DNA from: Spirochaetales bacterium
GTDB lineage: Bacteria > Spirochaetota > Spirochaetia > Sphaerochaetales > Sphaerochaetaceae
DNA: 14,164 nt
NCBI GenBank assembly: GCA_012800465.1
Contig: JAAZJI010000301.1
Span: forward strand, 1 to 14,164
Direction of reading: 5' to 3'
Made by a program: the position numbers and the translations under genes. Below are positions 5,497-12,910 of this stretch, in pieces; the first letter of the stretch is position 1, and each line of letters starts with the position of its first letter. The notes beneath the pieces were generated by a model. It saw only the letters and a program-made list of their open reading frames with translations. It was not told where the DNA came from and did no database searches.

Positions 5497-6477
5497 ATGG
5501 CTGAATTTACCGTATTCGATCTGCTTGACCTTGATATCAAGAAACGAAGCCACCTGCGCCTGAGGTGCGTAGCCGGCCGTTCGGGATTGTCACGGGCGAT
5601 CACGACCAGCAAGATCAGTCGTCCGGGGCTCCCGCTGACCGGATTCTTCGAGGAGTTCAGAGCCCAGGCGGTCCAGATCTTCGGGCGAGGCGAACAGGCA
5701 TACATCCGGATGCTGGAAAAGGCCGACAAGATGGACAACGTGGAGCGCCTCTTCTCCCATCCCATCCCCGCCTGCATCTTCACCGACCGCGGGGAGCCGA
5801 GCAGGCGGATCATCGAGCTGGCGGAAAGCTCCTCCGTCCCGCTGTTGGTGTCGGAACTTCCTTCGGGAGATTTCTCCCGGATCCTCTATCAGAGCCTGGA
5901 TGGGATCTTCAGCCCGACCAGGACGATTCACGGAGTGCTCGTCGAAGTCTATGGTATCGGGGTCCTGATCATCGGCGACAGCGGCGTCGGAAAAAGCGAG
6001 ACCGCCTTGGAGCTCATCGAGCGGGGCCACCGGATCGTCAGCGACGACACGGTGCGCCTGCGCAACGTCGGCGACACCTTTCTGATCGGAACGGGGGAAA
6101 ACCCCGCCCTCGCCCATCACATGGAGATCAGGGGATTGGGGATCATCAACCTCGCCAACCTCTACGGGGTCGGGGCGATCCGGGAGCGCAAGCAGATCCA
6201 GCTTGTGGTCCAGCTGGAGGACTGGGATGCGACGAAGGAGTATGACCGGATCGGAACGGAGATGACGACGGACTACCTCGGAATCTCCATCCCCCTCGTC
6301 ATCATCCCGGTGAAACCGGGGAGAAACATCCCGATCATCATCGAGACCGCCGCCCGGAACGAACGCCTGAAGAAGCTCGGCTATCACTCCGCCAGGGAGT
6401 TCAATCGGGACGTGAAGACGCTGCTCGAAAGCGAATCGGCCCGCAAGATCTACTACGACGCCGAGGAGGAGTTCTGA
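5497..6477 (+). CDS. hprK: HPr kinase/phosphorylase
   Basis: The 326-residue protein is a typical HprK/P. The N-terminal domain (1 to about 130) is followed by the catalytic domain with Walker A GDSGVGKS (160-167), the acidic pair D183-D184 (VSDD) and the family signature HMEIRGLGIINL (from about 208). The C-terminal part ends in a helix rich in acidic residues. It phosphorylates and dephosphorylates HPr on Ser46 in response to ATP, glycolytic intermediates and phosphate, setting carbon-source regulation. Its substrate gene ptsH follows with a one-base overlap. No Shine-Dalgarno site is present at the ATG; the promoter's -10 is 9 bases away. All key residues are intact. Confidence 0.96.
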   Translation: MAEFTVFDLLDLDIKKRSHLRLRCVAGRSGLSRAITTSKISRPGLPLTGFFEEFRAQAVQIFGRGEQAYIRMLEKADKMDNVERLFSHPIPACIFTDRGEPSRRIIELAESSSVPLLVSELPSGDFSRILYQSLDGIFSPTRTIHGVLVEVYGIGVLIIGDSGVGKSETALELIERGHRIVSDDTVRLRNVGDTFLIGTGENPALAHHMEIRGLGIINLANLYGVGAIRERKQIQLVVQLEDWDATKEYDRIGTEMTTDYLGISIPLVIIPVKPGRNIPIIIETAARNERLKKLGYHSAREFNRDVKTLLESESARKIYYDAEEEF

Positions 6478-6749
6478 TGGTGCAACGCGAGCTCGTCGTC
6501 ACGACCCGGGCCGGAATCCACACCCGTCCGGCGGCCACGATCGTAAACGTGGCGAACCGCTTTGAAAGCGACCTCTTCTTTGAACGAGGGACGATCAGGA
6601 TCAACGGAAAATCGATCATGGGGATCATCACCCTCGGGGCGACCTACCAGACCGTCCTGACGATGATGTGCGAGGGGAAGGACGAGGAGGAGCTCGCCGA
6701 TGCGATCGAAGCGCTCTTCCTCAACCGGTTCGAGGAGGAAGGATCATGA
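6477..6749 (+). CDS. ptsH: HPr phosphocarrier protein
   Basis: The 90-residue protein has both phosphorylation sites of HPr: the active-site histidine H15 in AGIHTRPAA, with R17, and the regulatory serine S46 in GKSIMGIITLGA. H15 takes phosphate from enzyme I and S46 is the substrate of HprK encoded immediately upstream. AGGAGG (6464-6469) lies 7 bases before the ATG, and the start overlaps the hprK stop (TGATG), so the kinase and its target are translationally coupled. No enzyme I or sugar-specific enzyme II is in the window, so whether HPr acts in sugar uptake or only in regulation is not shown. Confidence 0.96.
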   Translation: MVQRELVVTTRAGIHTRPAATIVNVANRFESDLFFERGTIRINGKSIMGIITLGATYQTVLTMMCEGKDEEELADAIEALFLNRFEEEGS

Positions 6750-7369
6750 TTCGACCACTTACCAGCCGCCAACGGGACGTAGCGACGTTCATCACCGAGT
6801 TCATCAAGCAAAACAGCTATCCCCCTTCCGTGAGGGAGGTCGCCGAACATTTCAGCTTTTCGGTGAAGGCCGCCCATGACCACCTCAAGGCCCTCGAAGC
6901 GAAGAAGGTGATCCGCACGACCCCCGGCTCCAGCCGGTCGATCGAAATCATCGCCGAGGAGTTCCTGGAAACGGAGGAAGTGATCGAGATTCCGGTCATC
7001 GGGACGATCGCCGCCGGAAAGCCGCTCTTAAGCGAAGAGAACACGGACTACATGCTGAAGGTTCCCGTGAGCATGCTCAAAGGAGCGAGGGGCACCTACT
7101 TCGCCCTGAAGGTCCGGGGCGAATCGATGATCGAGGAGGGGATTTTCGACGGAGACATCGCGATCATCAGGAAAACGCAGAACGCCGACAGCGGAGCGAT
7201 CGTCGCGGCCACGGTGGAAGACGGCGAGGAGGGAATCACGCTGAAGGGATATTACCCCGGCGAGGAGATGATCGAACTCAGACCGGCCAACTCCTCGATG
7301 GGCCCGATCTTCACCCGGTCATGCCGGGTCCACGGGATCCTCCAGCTGCTCATCAGGGAGTTCTCATGA
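6746..7369 (+). CDS. lexA: LexA SOS repressor
   Basis: The 207-residue protein has the LexA layout. An N-terminal winged helix begins LTSRQRDVATFITEFIKQNSYPPSVREVAEHF and continues with AAHDHLKALEAKKVI. The autocleavage site is A90-G91 in IGTIAAGKPL, with the catalytic serine S127 in RGESM and the lysine K167 in ITLKGYY. The Ser-Lys spacing is about three residues longer than in E. coli because of a small DGEEG insertion, and should not prevent cleavage. It represses DNA-damage genes until RecA-DNA filaments trigger cleavage. ATG 6746 overlaps the ptsH stop (ATGA) with AGGAGG 7 bases upstream, so an in-frame upstream start inside ptsH is not needed. Placement behind hprK-ptsH is unusual. The target site of this LexA is unknown. 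Confidence 0.95.
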   Translation: MIRPLTSRQRDVATFITEFIKQNSYPPSVREVAEHFSFSVKAAHDHLKALEAKKVIRTTPGSSRSIEIIAEEFLETEEVIEIPVIGTIAAGKPLLSEENTDYMLKVPVSMLKGARGTYFALKVRGESMIEEGIFDGDIAIIRKTQNADSGAIVAATVEDGEEGITLKGYYPGEEMIELRPANSSMGPIFTRSCRVHGILQLLIREFS

Positions 7370-8394
7370 GCAGCTATCTCCTCCTCGGCCCCGAAGCCGG
7401 GGCGAAAGCGGACGAGGTGAAGCGGATCCGAAGCGAGCTGGCGGCACGGTATGGCGACGGCTTGGAGTTCGAGCGCTTCTACCCGTTCGAAGGGGAACAG
7501 GGGGAGCTGTTCGCATCGCTTGCCAACGACTCGCTCTTCAGCGACCATCGCCTGATCCTCATCAGTCAGCTGGAAAACGCCAGTGCGGCCTTTCTCACCG
7601 ATCTGGCAGGATATCTGGCCAACCCGAGCCCAAGCGCGACGGTCATCCTCGCCACGAACGAAACCTCGATCTCGAAGAAGATCATGGATGCGGTCCCCAA
7701 GGAGCGGACCCGGACGTTCTATGACCTGCTGGAGGGGGAGAAATCCGCATGGATCCGGACCCACTTCCGCCGGCTCGGGCTGACGATCACCTCCGAGGCG
7801 GTCGAACTGCTGATCGCGATGACGGAGGACAACACCCAAGAGCTCAGGACGGTGTGCAACCAGCTCGCCCTCTTCTGGCGACATGATTCTCCGATGAAGC
7901 CGATCGACGAGGAGGCGGTGCAGACCTACCTCCATCACAGCCGGGTCGAGGATGCGTTCACCCTCTTCCCCCACCTCGCCGCCGGGGACCTCAAGAAAGC
8001 CCTCGCCAGCCTCCACGCCCTGTTGGGAAGCGGCGATTACCAGACCCCCGTCCTGCTCGTCAGCGGCCTGTTGTGGCAGTTCCGACGACTGCTCTCCGTC
8101 ACCGAGGGGTTCGAGGAAGGGAAGAACGAACAAGAGGTCTTTACAAACGCCCACGTTCTTCTGAAAAACAGCGCCATCCGCCGACCGAAGGACAAGACCA
8201 CCTATCGTGAAGGAGCGAAGCGCTACACCTCGAAGGATATCCGATCGATCATCATCGCCCTCGCCCAGGCGGACATCGAGGTGAAGCAAAGCCGGACCGA
8301 GGAGGTCCCCCTCATCCTCGAGCGGCTGATCTACCGGATCGTCATCAAAAAGGGGAAAGAGCTTTCCACTGCGTCCTTCGCGACGCTACTATAG
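7366..8394 (+). CDS. holA: DNA polymerase III delta subunit
   Basis: The 342-residue protein reads as HolA: an N-terminal domain opening SSYLLLGPEAGAKADEVKRI, the LFASLANDSLFSDHRLILISQLENA segment, the SATVILATNE strand, and the C-terminal all-helical part with VEDAFTLFPHLAAGDLKKALASLHALL and LLWQFRRLL. Delta opens the sliding clamp within the clamp-loader complex. Such proteins diverge strongly, but these phrases and the length fit the family well. An AGGGAG Shine-Dalgarno site is 5 bases before ATG 7366, which overlaps the lexA stop (ATGA). At its 3' end the TAG stop shares CTATAG with the uvrC stop on the other strand. Confidence 0.88.
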   Translation: MSSYLLLGPEAGAKADEVKRIRSELAARYGDGLEFERFYPFEGEQGELFASLANDSLFSDHRLILISQLENASAAFLTDLAGYLANPSPSATVILATNETSISKKIMDAVPKERTRTFYDLLEGEKSAWIRTHFRRLGLTITSEAVELLIAMTEDNTQELRTVCNQLALFWRHDSPMKPIDEEAVQTYLHHSRVEDAFTLFPHLAAGDLKKALASLHALLGSGDYQTPVLLVSGLLWQFRRLLSVTEGFEEGKNEQEVFTNAHVLLKNSAIRRPKDKTTYREGAKRYTSKDIRSIIIALAQADIEVKQSRTEEVPLILERLIYRIVIKKGKELSTASFATLL

Positions 8395-10233
8395 GGAGAG
8401 TTGCCTGACCAGGCGCCGGGCGACGGCAAGCGGTATGCCCGCATCCTTGGCCAGGTCCTCCGGTTCCTGTTTCAGCAACGCCTCGAGACTTCCGTAGCGG
8501 GCCATCAGCGCCTCGCTCCGTTTTTTCCCGATTCCGTCGACGGATTGGAGCAATTGGAAGGAAGCGCTACGGGAGCGGGCGGCCCGGTTGGAGGCGTGGG
8601 CGAAGCGGTGGCACTCGTCCCGGACCGCGATGAGAAGCCTGAGGGCTTCATTGTCGTGGTCGAGATCCAGATCCGCTCGCCCGTCGCCGAAGACGACCGT
8701 CTCCGAACCCTCGACCAGTCCGACGACGGGAATGTCGAAAATTCCAAGGTCCTCCAGCACTTCCCGGGCCGCACCGACCTGCCCATGCCCCCCGTCGATG
8801 AGCAGCAGACCGGGCCGCTCCAGGTTCTCATTGAGGATCTTCTGGTACCTGCGGGCGACCGCCTCGCGGATCGAATCGTAATCGTCGATCCGCCCTTCGA
8901 CGCTTTTGATGTTGTAGCGCCGGTAGTTCGGCTTGTCGGGGTTCCCGTTCCTGAAGGAGATCAGCGATGCCACCGTGTGTCTGCCCTGAAGGTGGGAAAC
9001 GTCGAACCCCTCGATCAGTACCGGTTCGCTCTCCAGGTCCAGAAGCTCTTTCAGAAGATGGAGCGCTTGGGTGTTGTCCTTGTTCTTCAGCCGTTTCTCG
9101 ACATCCCGCGCCGCGTTCTCCCTGGCCATCCGCAGGATGCGATAGTGTCTTCCCTCGATCGGAAGGCTCACCTCCAAGGTGCCTCCGAAGTGCTCGAGGA
9201 AGTAGCGTCCGATCAGGTCGACCTCGATCTCGTGCGAGACGTAGAGATATCGGGGAAGCTTCATCCCGTCGGCGTAGTACTGGATGAGGAACGCCAGCAG
9301 CGTCTCCGTCTCGTCCCCGAACGTCTCGGCACGGTAGAGGGCCCGCCCGATCACCTGCCCCTCGCGCATCTGCATCAGGCTGATCGTGCAAAGCGGCCCC
9401 CGCATCTCGATCGCCGCGTAGTCCCGATTCTCTTCGCTGAACTCCTGGACCTGCTGATCCGTCGCCATCATCTTCACCGCTTCCGCCTGGTCACGCTTCG
9501 TCGCCGCCTCCTCGAAGCGCAGCTCCCTGCTCGCCTTGAGCATCTCCTCATGGAGCCGGTTCAGCAATCCGTCGACCTTACCCTCCAGGAGATCCCGGAC
9601 CGCATCGATGTATTCGCCGTACTCCTCCTTCCCGATCAGACCTGCGCACGGGCCGCTGCAGAGCCCGATGTGGTAATACAGACAGGGTTTCTCCCGTTTC
9701 CGCAGGGGGATCGAGCAGGAGCGGAGCGGAAAGAGCTTGTAGACCAGGTCGAGGTATCGGTCCAGCGTCCGTGCGCTTGGATAGGGCCCGTAGTAGGCCG
9801 ACCCGTCGTCGACGATCTGGCGGGTCTTGATGACTTTGGGAAACGGCTCGTTCGTGATCCGGATCACCGGATAGGACTTTCCGTCCTTCAGGGAGATGTT
9901 GTAGTGGGGAGAGTACTTCTTGATGAGGTTGTTCTCCAGGACGAGCGCCTCGTACTCGTTCCCCGTGATGATGTATTCGATGGTGACGACCTTGCGGACC
10001 AGCGCGGCGGTCTTGGCGCCCCGGTTGGCCAAAAAGTAGCTGGTCACCCGCTTGCGCAAATCCTTCGCCTTGCCCACATAGATGATCCGGCCGTCCTTGT
10101 CCTTCATCAGGTACACGCCGCTTTGGTCGGGCAGCTCCCGAGCCTGGAGACTCGGGGCGACCGGTTCGCTGACGACCGTGCTGAAGATCTCTACCTCCGA
10201 ACCTACGGTGTACCGTGTCTCCTTCTTCGCCAT
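8389..10233 (-). CDS. uvrC: Excinuclease ABC subunit C
   Basis: The 614-residue protein makes both incisions in nucleotide excision repair once UvrB is loaded on a lesion. Domains in order: GIY-YIG nuclease (GVY 39-41, YVG 52-54, LENNLIKKYSP about 99-109); a four-cysteine group C173, C184, C192, C196 whose spacing matches the reported Fe-S cluster of E. coli UvrC; a UVR coiled-coil motif for UvrB contact (about 224-255); the RNase H-like nuclease (FDVSHLQG with D411, LLIDGGHGQV about 477-486, H542); and tandem helix-hairpin-helix motifs (SVDGIGKKRSEALM, to the end). The N-terminus is some 20 residues longer than usual; the promoter position supports this ATG. It has no Shine-Dalgarno site. 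A 670-codon open frame on the other strand is a shadow. Confidence 0.97.
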   Translation of the reverse strand: MAKKETRYTVGSEVEIFSTVVSEPVAPSLQARELPDQSGVYLMKDKDGRIIYVGKAKDLRKRVTSYFLANRGAKTAALVRKVVTIEYIITGNEYEALVLENNLIKKYSPHYNISLKDGKSYPVIRITNEPFPKVIKTRQIVDDGSAYYGPYPSARTLDRYLDLVYKLFPLRSCSIPLRKREKPCLYYHIGLCSGPCAGLIGKEEYGEYIDAVRDLLEGKVDGLLNRLHEEMLKASRELRFEEAATKRDQAEAVKMMATDQQVQEFSEENRDYAAIEMRGPLCTISLMQMREGQVIGRALYRAETFGDETETLLAFLIQYYADGMKLPRYLYVSHEIEVDLIGRYFLEHFGGTLEVSLPIEGRHYRILRMARENAARDVEKRLKNKDNTQALHLLKELLDLESEPVLIEGFDVSHLQGRHTVASLISFRNGNPDKPNYRRYNIKSVEGRIDDYDSIREAVARRYQKILNENLERPGLLLIDGGHGQVGAAREVLEDLGIFDIPVVGLVEGSETVVFGDGRADLDLDHDNEALRLLIAVRDECHRFAHASNRAARSRSASFQLLQSVDGIGKKRSEALMARYGSLEALLKQEPEDLAKDAGIPLAVARRLVRQLSL

Positions 10234-10239
10234 GGGATA

Positions 10240-10268
10240 ACTCTATCCGCTCTCCCTTTCTTTGACAA
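10240..10268 (-). promoter_or_regulatory. Promoter of uvrC, predicting a leaderless message
   Basis: On the minus strand TTGTCA (complement of 10263-10268) and TAGAGT (complement of 10240-10245) are 17 bp apart. The -10 ends 6 bases before the uvrC ATG, so transcription should begin at or beside the start codon. The 103-base gap to thyX shows no clear terminator. Confidence 0.55.
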
Positions 10269-10336
10269 TTGCACTCACCGGGGATTGTTTCCGACAAACC
10301 GAGGAGTCGAGCGAAGTGCATCTATGAAGAGTTTCG

Positions 10337-11158
10337 CTACTTCAGTTTTTCCTCGAAGAGCCGGAGGGCACGACCGGTCAGGGGGTTCTCCTTTCCTTCA
10401 AGCACTTCCTTGAGGGCTTCAAGCTCGCTTGCGCTGAACGTCGCGCTTCCGAGCTTGTGCTGCTCGAACGCGTCGACGGCGATCGGACACACCAGTCGGA
10501 TGATCTCCAAGATCTTTTCGGCGTAGACGCGGATCTCCCACTGGGCGTGCGGATCGAGGCGAAGCTTGAGGAAGTGGAAGAGGTTGTGCAGATCCATCTG
10601 CCAGTACCACTCTGTGTACATCGAGAGCGGCAGGTTGATCCGGGCGAGCTCCCGGGCCAAGCCCATCTCAAGGAGCTTCTCGTAGGTCTCGTAGCTCCGC
10701 TTCTGGTCGGCGGCGAGGATCGCCTGGACCTCTTTTGCCAAGGCGGGATCGACCGCCTCCTCCATCCGCCCCTGCTTGTTGTCCTCGCTCTGGAGATTGA
10801 TGTGCTCGCTGTCCGGAACGTAGAACTCCGCTTTCATCACCGAATACCGGCCGCTGATCTCGTTGACCCGGGCGGTCCGGTGCCGGATCCACTGTCTGGC
10901 GACGAAGATCGGCATCTTGATGTGGAAGGTGAAGTTCACCTGTTCGAAGGGGGAGGTATGGTCGTTGCGGAGGAGGTAGTTGATCAAGGCCTTGTCCTGA
11001 CGGTAGGTCTTCGTCCCCTCGCCATAGGAGACCCGGGCGCTCTGGACGATCCGTTCATCGCTTCCGAGATAGTCCACCAGACGGACGAACCCATGATCGA
11101 GGACCTTGAACTCCTTGTCCAGGATCGCTTCGGCGGCTTCAACCACGTTATGTGCCAT
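10337..11158 (-). CDS. thyX: FAD-dependent thymidylate synthase
   Basis: The 273-residue enzyme makes dTMP from dUMP with methylene-tetrahydrofolate and a flavin, in place of ThyA. The ThyX motif RHRX7S is present at R92-H93-R94 to S102 within RHRTARVNEISGRYS. Other typical parts are LDHGFVRLVDYLGSDERIVQSARVSYG, DHTSPFEQVNFTFHIKMPIFVARQW and MDLHNLFHFLKLRLDPHAQWEIR. It belongs to the longer ThyX type found in alphaproteobacteria and spirochaetes. The start at 11158 is chosen because AGGAGA (complement of 11165-11170) lies 6 bases upstream; the in-frame ATG at 11182 would overlap rsmE and lacks such a site. It follows rsmE after 25 bases, probably in one message. Confidence 0.96.
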   Translation of the reverse strand: MAHNVVEAAEAILDKEFKVLDHGFVRLVDYLGSDERIVQSARVSYGEGTKTYRQDKALINYLLRNDHTSPFEQVNFTFHIKMPIFVARQWIRHRTARVNEISGRYSVMKAEFYVPDSEHINLQSEDNKQGRMEEAVDPALAKEVQAILAADQKRSYETYEKLLEMGLARELARINLPLSMYTEWYWQMDLHNLFHFLKLRLDPHAQWEIRVYAEKILEIIRLVCPIAVDAFEQHKLGSATFSASELEALKEVLEGKENPLTGRALRLFEEKLK

Positions 11159-11183
11159 CGCTCTTCTCCTTTCGACTCCCAAT

Positions 11184-11894
11184 CTAAAGGAAACCCAGTC
11201 GACTGAGCAAGACCCGGACGGCGGCGCTGCAGATCGTCTCCGTCCGAAGTATCCGATTGCCGAACGTGGCGAGGATGAACCCTCGCTCCCTCAGAAGAAT
11301 CCGCTCCCGGTCGCTGAATCCGCGTTCCGGGCCGACGGCGAGGGTGACACCTTGCTCCGGGTCCGTTTCGACATGATCGAGGCTGATCGAACCTTCGATG
11401 TTGTCCAGGGCGATCCTGACTCCCTCATACGGATACTCCTCATCCAGGGAGGCGGTGAAGACGACTTCGGGAAGCCGGCATTGGCCGCTCTGCATCGCTC
11501 CGTCCAGGAGGATCGAGCGGTATTCACCGCTTGTGTACAGCCCCGCTTGGACATAGGACTTCTCCCCGGTATCCGTCGGGACGAGGATCAGCCGCCCAAC
11601 CCCCAGCGAGACCGCTTCACGCAGGATCCTCCGCATACTGATCGGCCGGACCATCCCGACCAGCAGGGTGATCGGATACAGCGATTCGGCCGGCTTCTCC
11701 TCGACATAGGTGAACTCGATGCCCTTCTTCCCCACCCTCGTGATCGTGGAGACGCCGGTGGAGACGTCGACCACCCCGGCCTTGAACGAGTCGCCTTCCT
11801 TCAGCTTCAGGATCTTTTTGATGTGTCCGGCGCGGTAATCGTCCGGGGCGAGGATGTTTCGGGCCTCCAGCGTCTCGAAAAGCACGATATTCAT
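11184..11894 (-). CDS. rsmE: 16S rRNA m3U1498 methyltransferase RsmE
   Basis: The 236-residue protein has the RsmE form of the SPOUT fold: an N-terminal PUA-like domain (1 to about 70, with YRAGHIKKILKLKEGD) and a knotted C-terminal domain with LLVGMVRPISMRRILREAVSLGVGRLILV (about 77-105), GPERGFSDRE (188-197) and FGNRILRTET (211-220) forming the S-adenosylmethionine site. It methylates N3 of U1498 in 16S rRNA. ATG 11894 is preferred to the upstream in-frame ATG at 11954 because it matches the family N-terminus (MNIVLFE) and because the -10 box sits 6 bases upstream; the longer version would run through the promoter and into lplA. No Shine-Dalgarno site is present, consistent with a leaderless message. 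Confidence 0.92.
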   Translation of the reverse strand: MNIVLFETLEARNILAPDDYRAGHIKKILKLKEGDSFKAGVVDVSTGVSTITRVGKKGIEFTYVEEKPAESLYPITLLVGMVRPISMRRILREAVSLGVGRLILVPTDTGEKSYVQAGLYTSGEYRSILLDGAMQSGQCRLPEVVFTASLDEEYPYEGVRIALDNIEGSISLDHVETDPEQGVTLAVGPERGFSDRERILLRERGFILATFGNRILRTETICSAAVRVLLSRLGFL

Positions 11895-11900
11895 GCACCG

Positions 11901-11909
11901 AGTATAGCA
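11901..11909 (-). promoter_or_regulatory. Extended -10 promoter of rsmE
   Basis: On the minus strand TGCTATACT (complement of 11901-11909) is an extended -10 element (TGn before TATACT). There is no recognisable -35, which extended -10 promoters tolerate. TATACT ends 6 bases before the rsmE ATG, so the transcript would be leaderless. Confidence 0.6.
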
Positions 11910-11928
11910 TGACCGGGCACGTTGGAGG

Positions 11929-11934
11929 TACACT
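11929..11934 (+). promoter_or_regulatory. Candidate -10 of lplA
   Basis: TACACT ends 7 bases before the lplA ATG at 11942. No -35 hexamer is evident at 16-18 bp; that space is occupied by the rsmE -10 facing the other way. GGAGG at 11924-11928 is 13 bases from the ATG, too far for a normal Shine-Dalgarno site. Confidence 0.35.
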
Positions 11935-11941
11935 CCTGGGC

Positions 11942-12898
11942 ATGGACCTGGCAATCTATTATTCGACGAGTCACGACTGCGCGGCGAACCTCGCCGGCGA
12001 AGCCTATCTGATGGACCTGCCCTGCAGCCGAATCCTGTACCTGTGGGTGAACGACCCCTGCGTCGTCATCGGTCGCTTTCAGAACCCCCACAGCGAGTGC
12101 GACCTGGACGCGATGAAGAGGGACGGAGTCCAACTGGTCCGCCGTCAAAGCGGCGGAGGGGCGGTCTACCACGATCGGGGGAACCTCTGCTTCACCCTCA
12201 TCGGCGACAAGGAGACCGCCACGAAGGAGGAGAACTTCGCCCTCGTCGTCGATGCTTTGGCCGAGCTGGGGATCCCGGCCGAGCAGAGCGGTCGGAACGA
12301 CATCCTCCATGAGGGCAGGAAGATCAGCGGCAACGCGTTCCGGAACACGAAGACGAAGTTCGTCCATCACGGGACGCTGCTGGTGAAGAGCGACCTTTCG
12401 GTGATGGCGGACTACCTCACTCCAAGTGACACCAAACTCGCGTCCAAGGCGGTGAAGTCCGTCGCCTCCCGGGTGGGAAACCTCAGGGAAGCGAAGGCGG
12501 ACATCACCGTCGAGGAGGTCGAACTGGCTCTCGAACGGGTCTTCCGGAAGCGCTACGGGGAAAGCGAGGTGTTCCACATCGACTTCTCCGAATTCGAACC
12601 GGCAAGTGCGAACTACCGGCTCTTCGGCGACCTCGACCTGATCCTCAGGCGGACGCCGCCGTTCACCCACTCCTTCACCCATCGCTTCGCGTGGGGCGAG
12701 GCGACGCTGAACCTCCACGTCAGCGAGGACACGATCGACTCGGTAACCCTCTTCACCGATTCCCTTGACATCACCTTGGCCGAGCGGACCGAAGCGCTCC
12801 TCGTCGGCGTCCGGTACGAAGCGGCGAAGATCGCCGCCCTCCATGCGGACGAACCGATGCTGGATGAGCTCGTCGCCCATCTGCTTACCAGGCTTTAA
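11942..12898 (+). CDS. lplA: Lipoate-protein ligase A
   Basis: The 318-residue enzyme activates free lipoate with ATP and attaches it to lipoyl domains of dehydrogenase complexes or glycine cleavage H protein. The family motif RRQSGGGAVYHDRGN (67-81) and the catalytic lysine K127 in GRKISGNAF are present, followed by HHGTLLV and the KLASKAVKSVASRVGNL segment. A C-terminal accessory domain is present, as in E. coli LplA. Start 11942 is preferred to 11909 because the family N-terminus (MDLAIYYSTSHDCAANLAGEAYL) begins there and the longer form would cross the divergent promoter region. The gene is divergent from rsmE with 47 bases between starts, and its stop overlaps that of malQ. Confidence 0.94.
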   Translation: MDLAIYYSTSHDCAANLAGEAYLMDLPCSRILYLWVNDPCVVIGRFQNPHSECDLDAMKRDGVQLVRRQSGGGAVYHDRGNLCFTLIGDKETATKEENFALVVDALAELGIPAEQSGRNDILHEGRKISGNAFRNTKTKFVHHGTLLVKSDLSVMADYLTPSDTKLASKAVKSVASRVGNLREAKADITVEEVELALERVFRKRYGESEVFHIDFSEFEPASANYRLFGDLDLILRRTPPFTHSFTHRFAWGEATLNLHVSEDTIDSVTLFTDSLDITLAERTEALLVGVRYEAAKIAALHADEPMLDELVAHLLTRL

Positions 12899-12910
12899 CG
12901 CCCGGTAAGC
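12883..12910. terminator. Hairpin enclosing the overlapping stops of lplA and malQ
   Basis: GCTTACC (12883-12889) pairs with GGTAAGC (12904-12910); after one mismatch GGC (12891-12893) pairs with GCC (12900-12902), leaving the loop TTTAAC. Both stop codons lie at or in this loop. It can fold on either strand and so may end both transcripts, but no T run follows on either side. Confidence 0.45.

Noticed and set aside
8371..8386. GCGTC/GACGC stem near the end of holA as a terminator
   Set aside because: Only 5 bp, inside the coding sequence, with no T run after it.
8401..10413. A 670-codon open frame on the plus strand opposite uvrC
   Set aside because: It is the antisense shadow of a complete, motif-rich uvrC. 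GC-rich codon use removes stops from this frame, and the translation shows no family features and low complexity.
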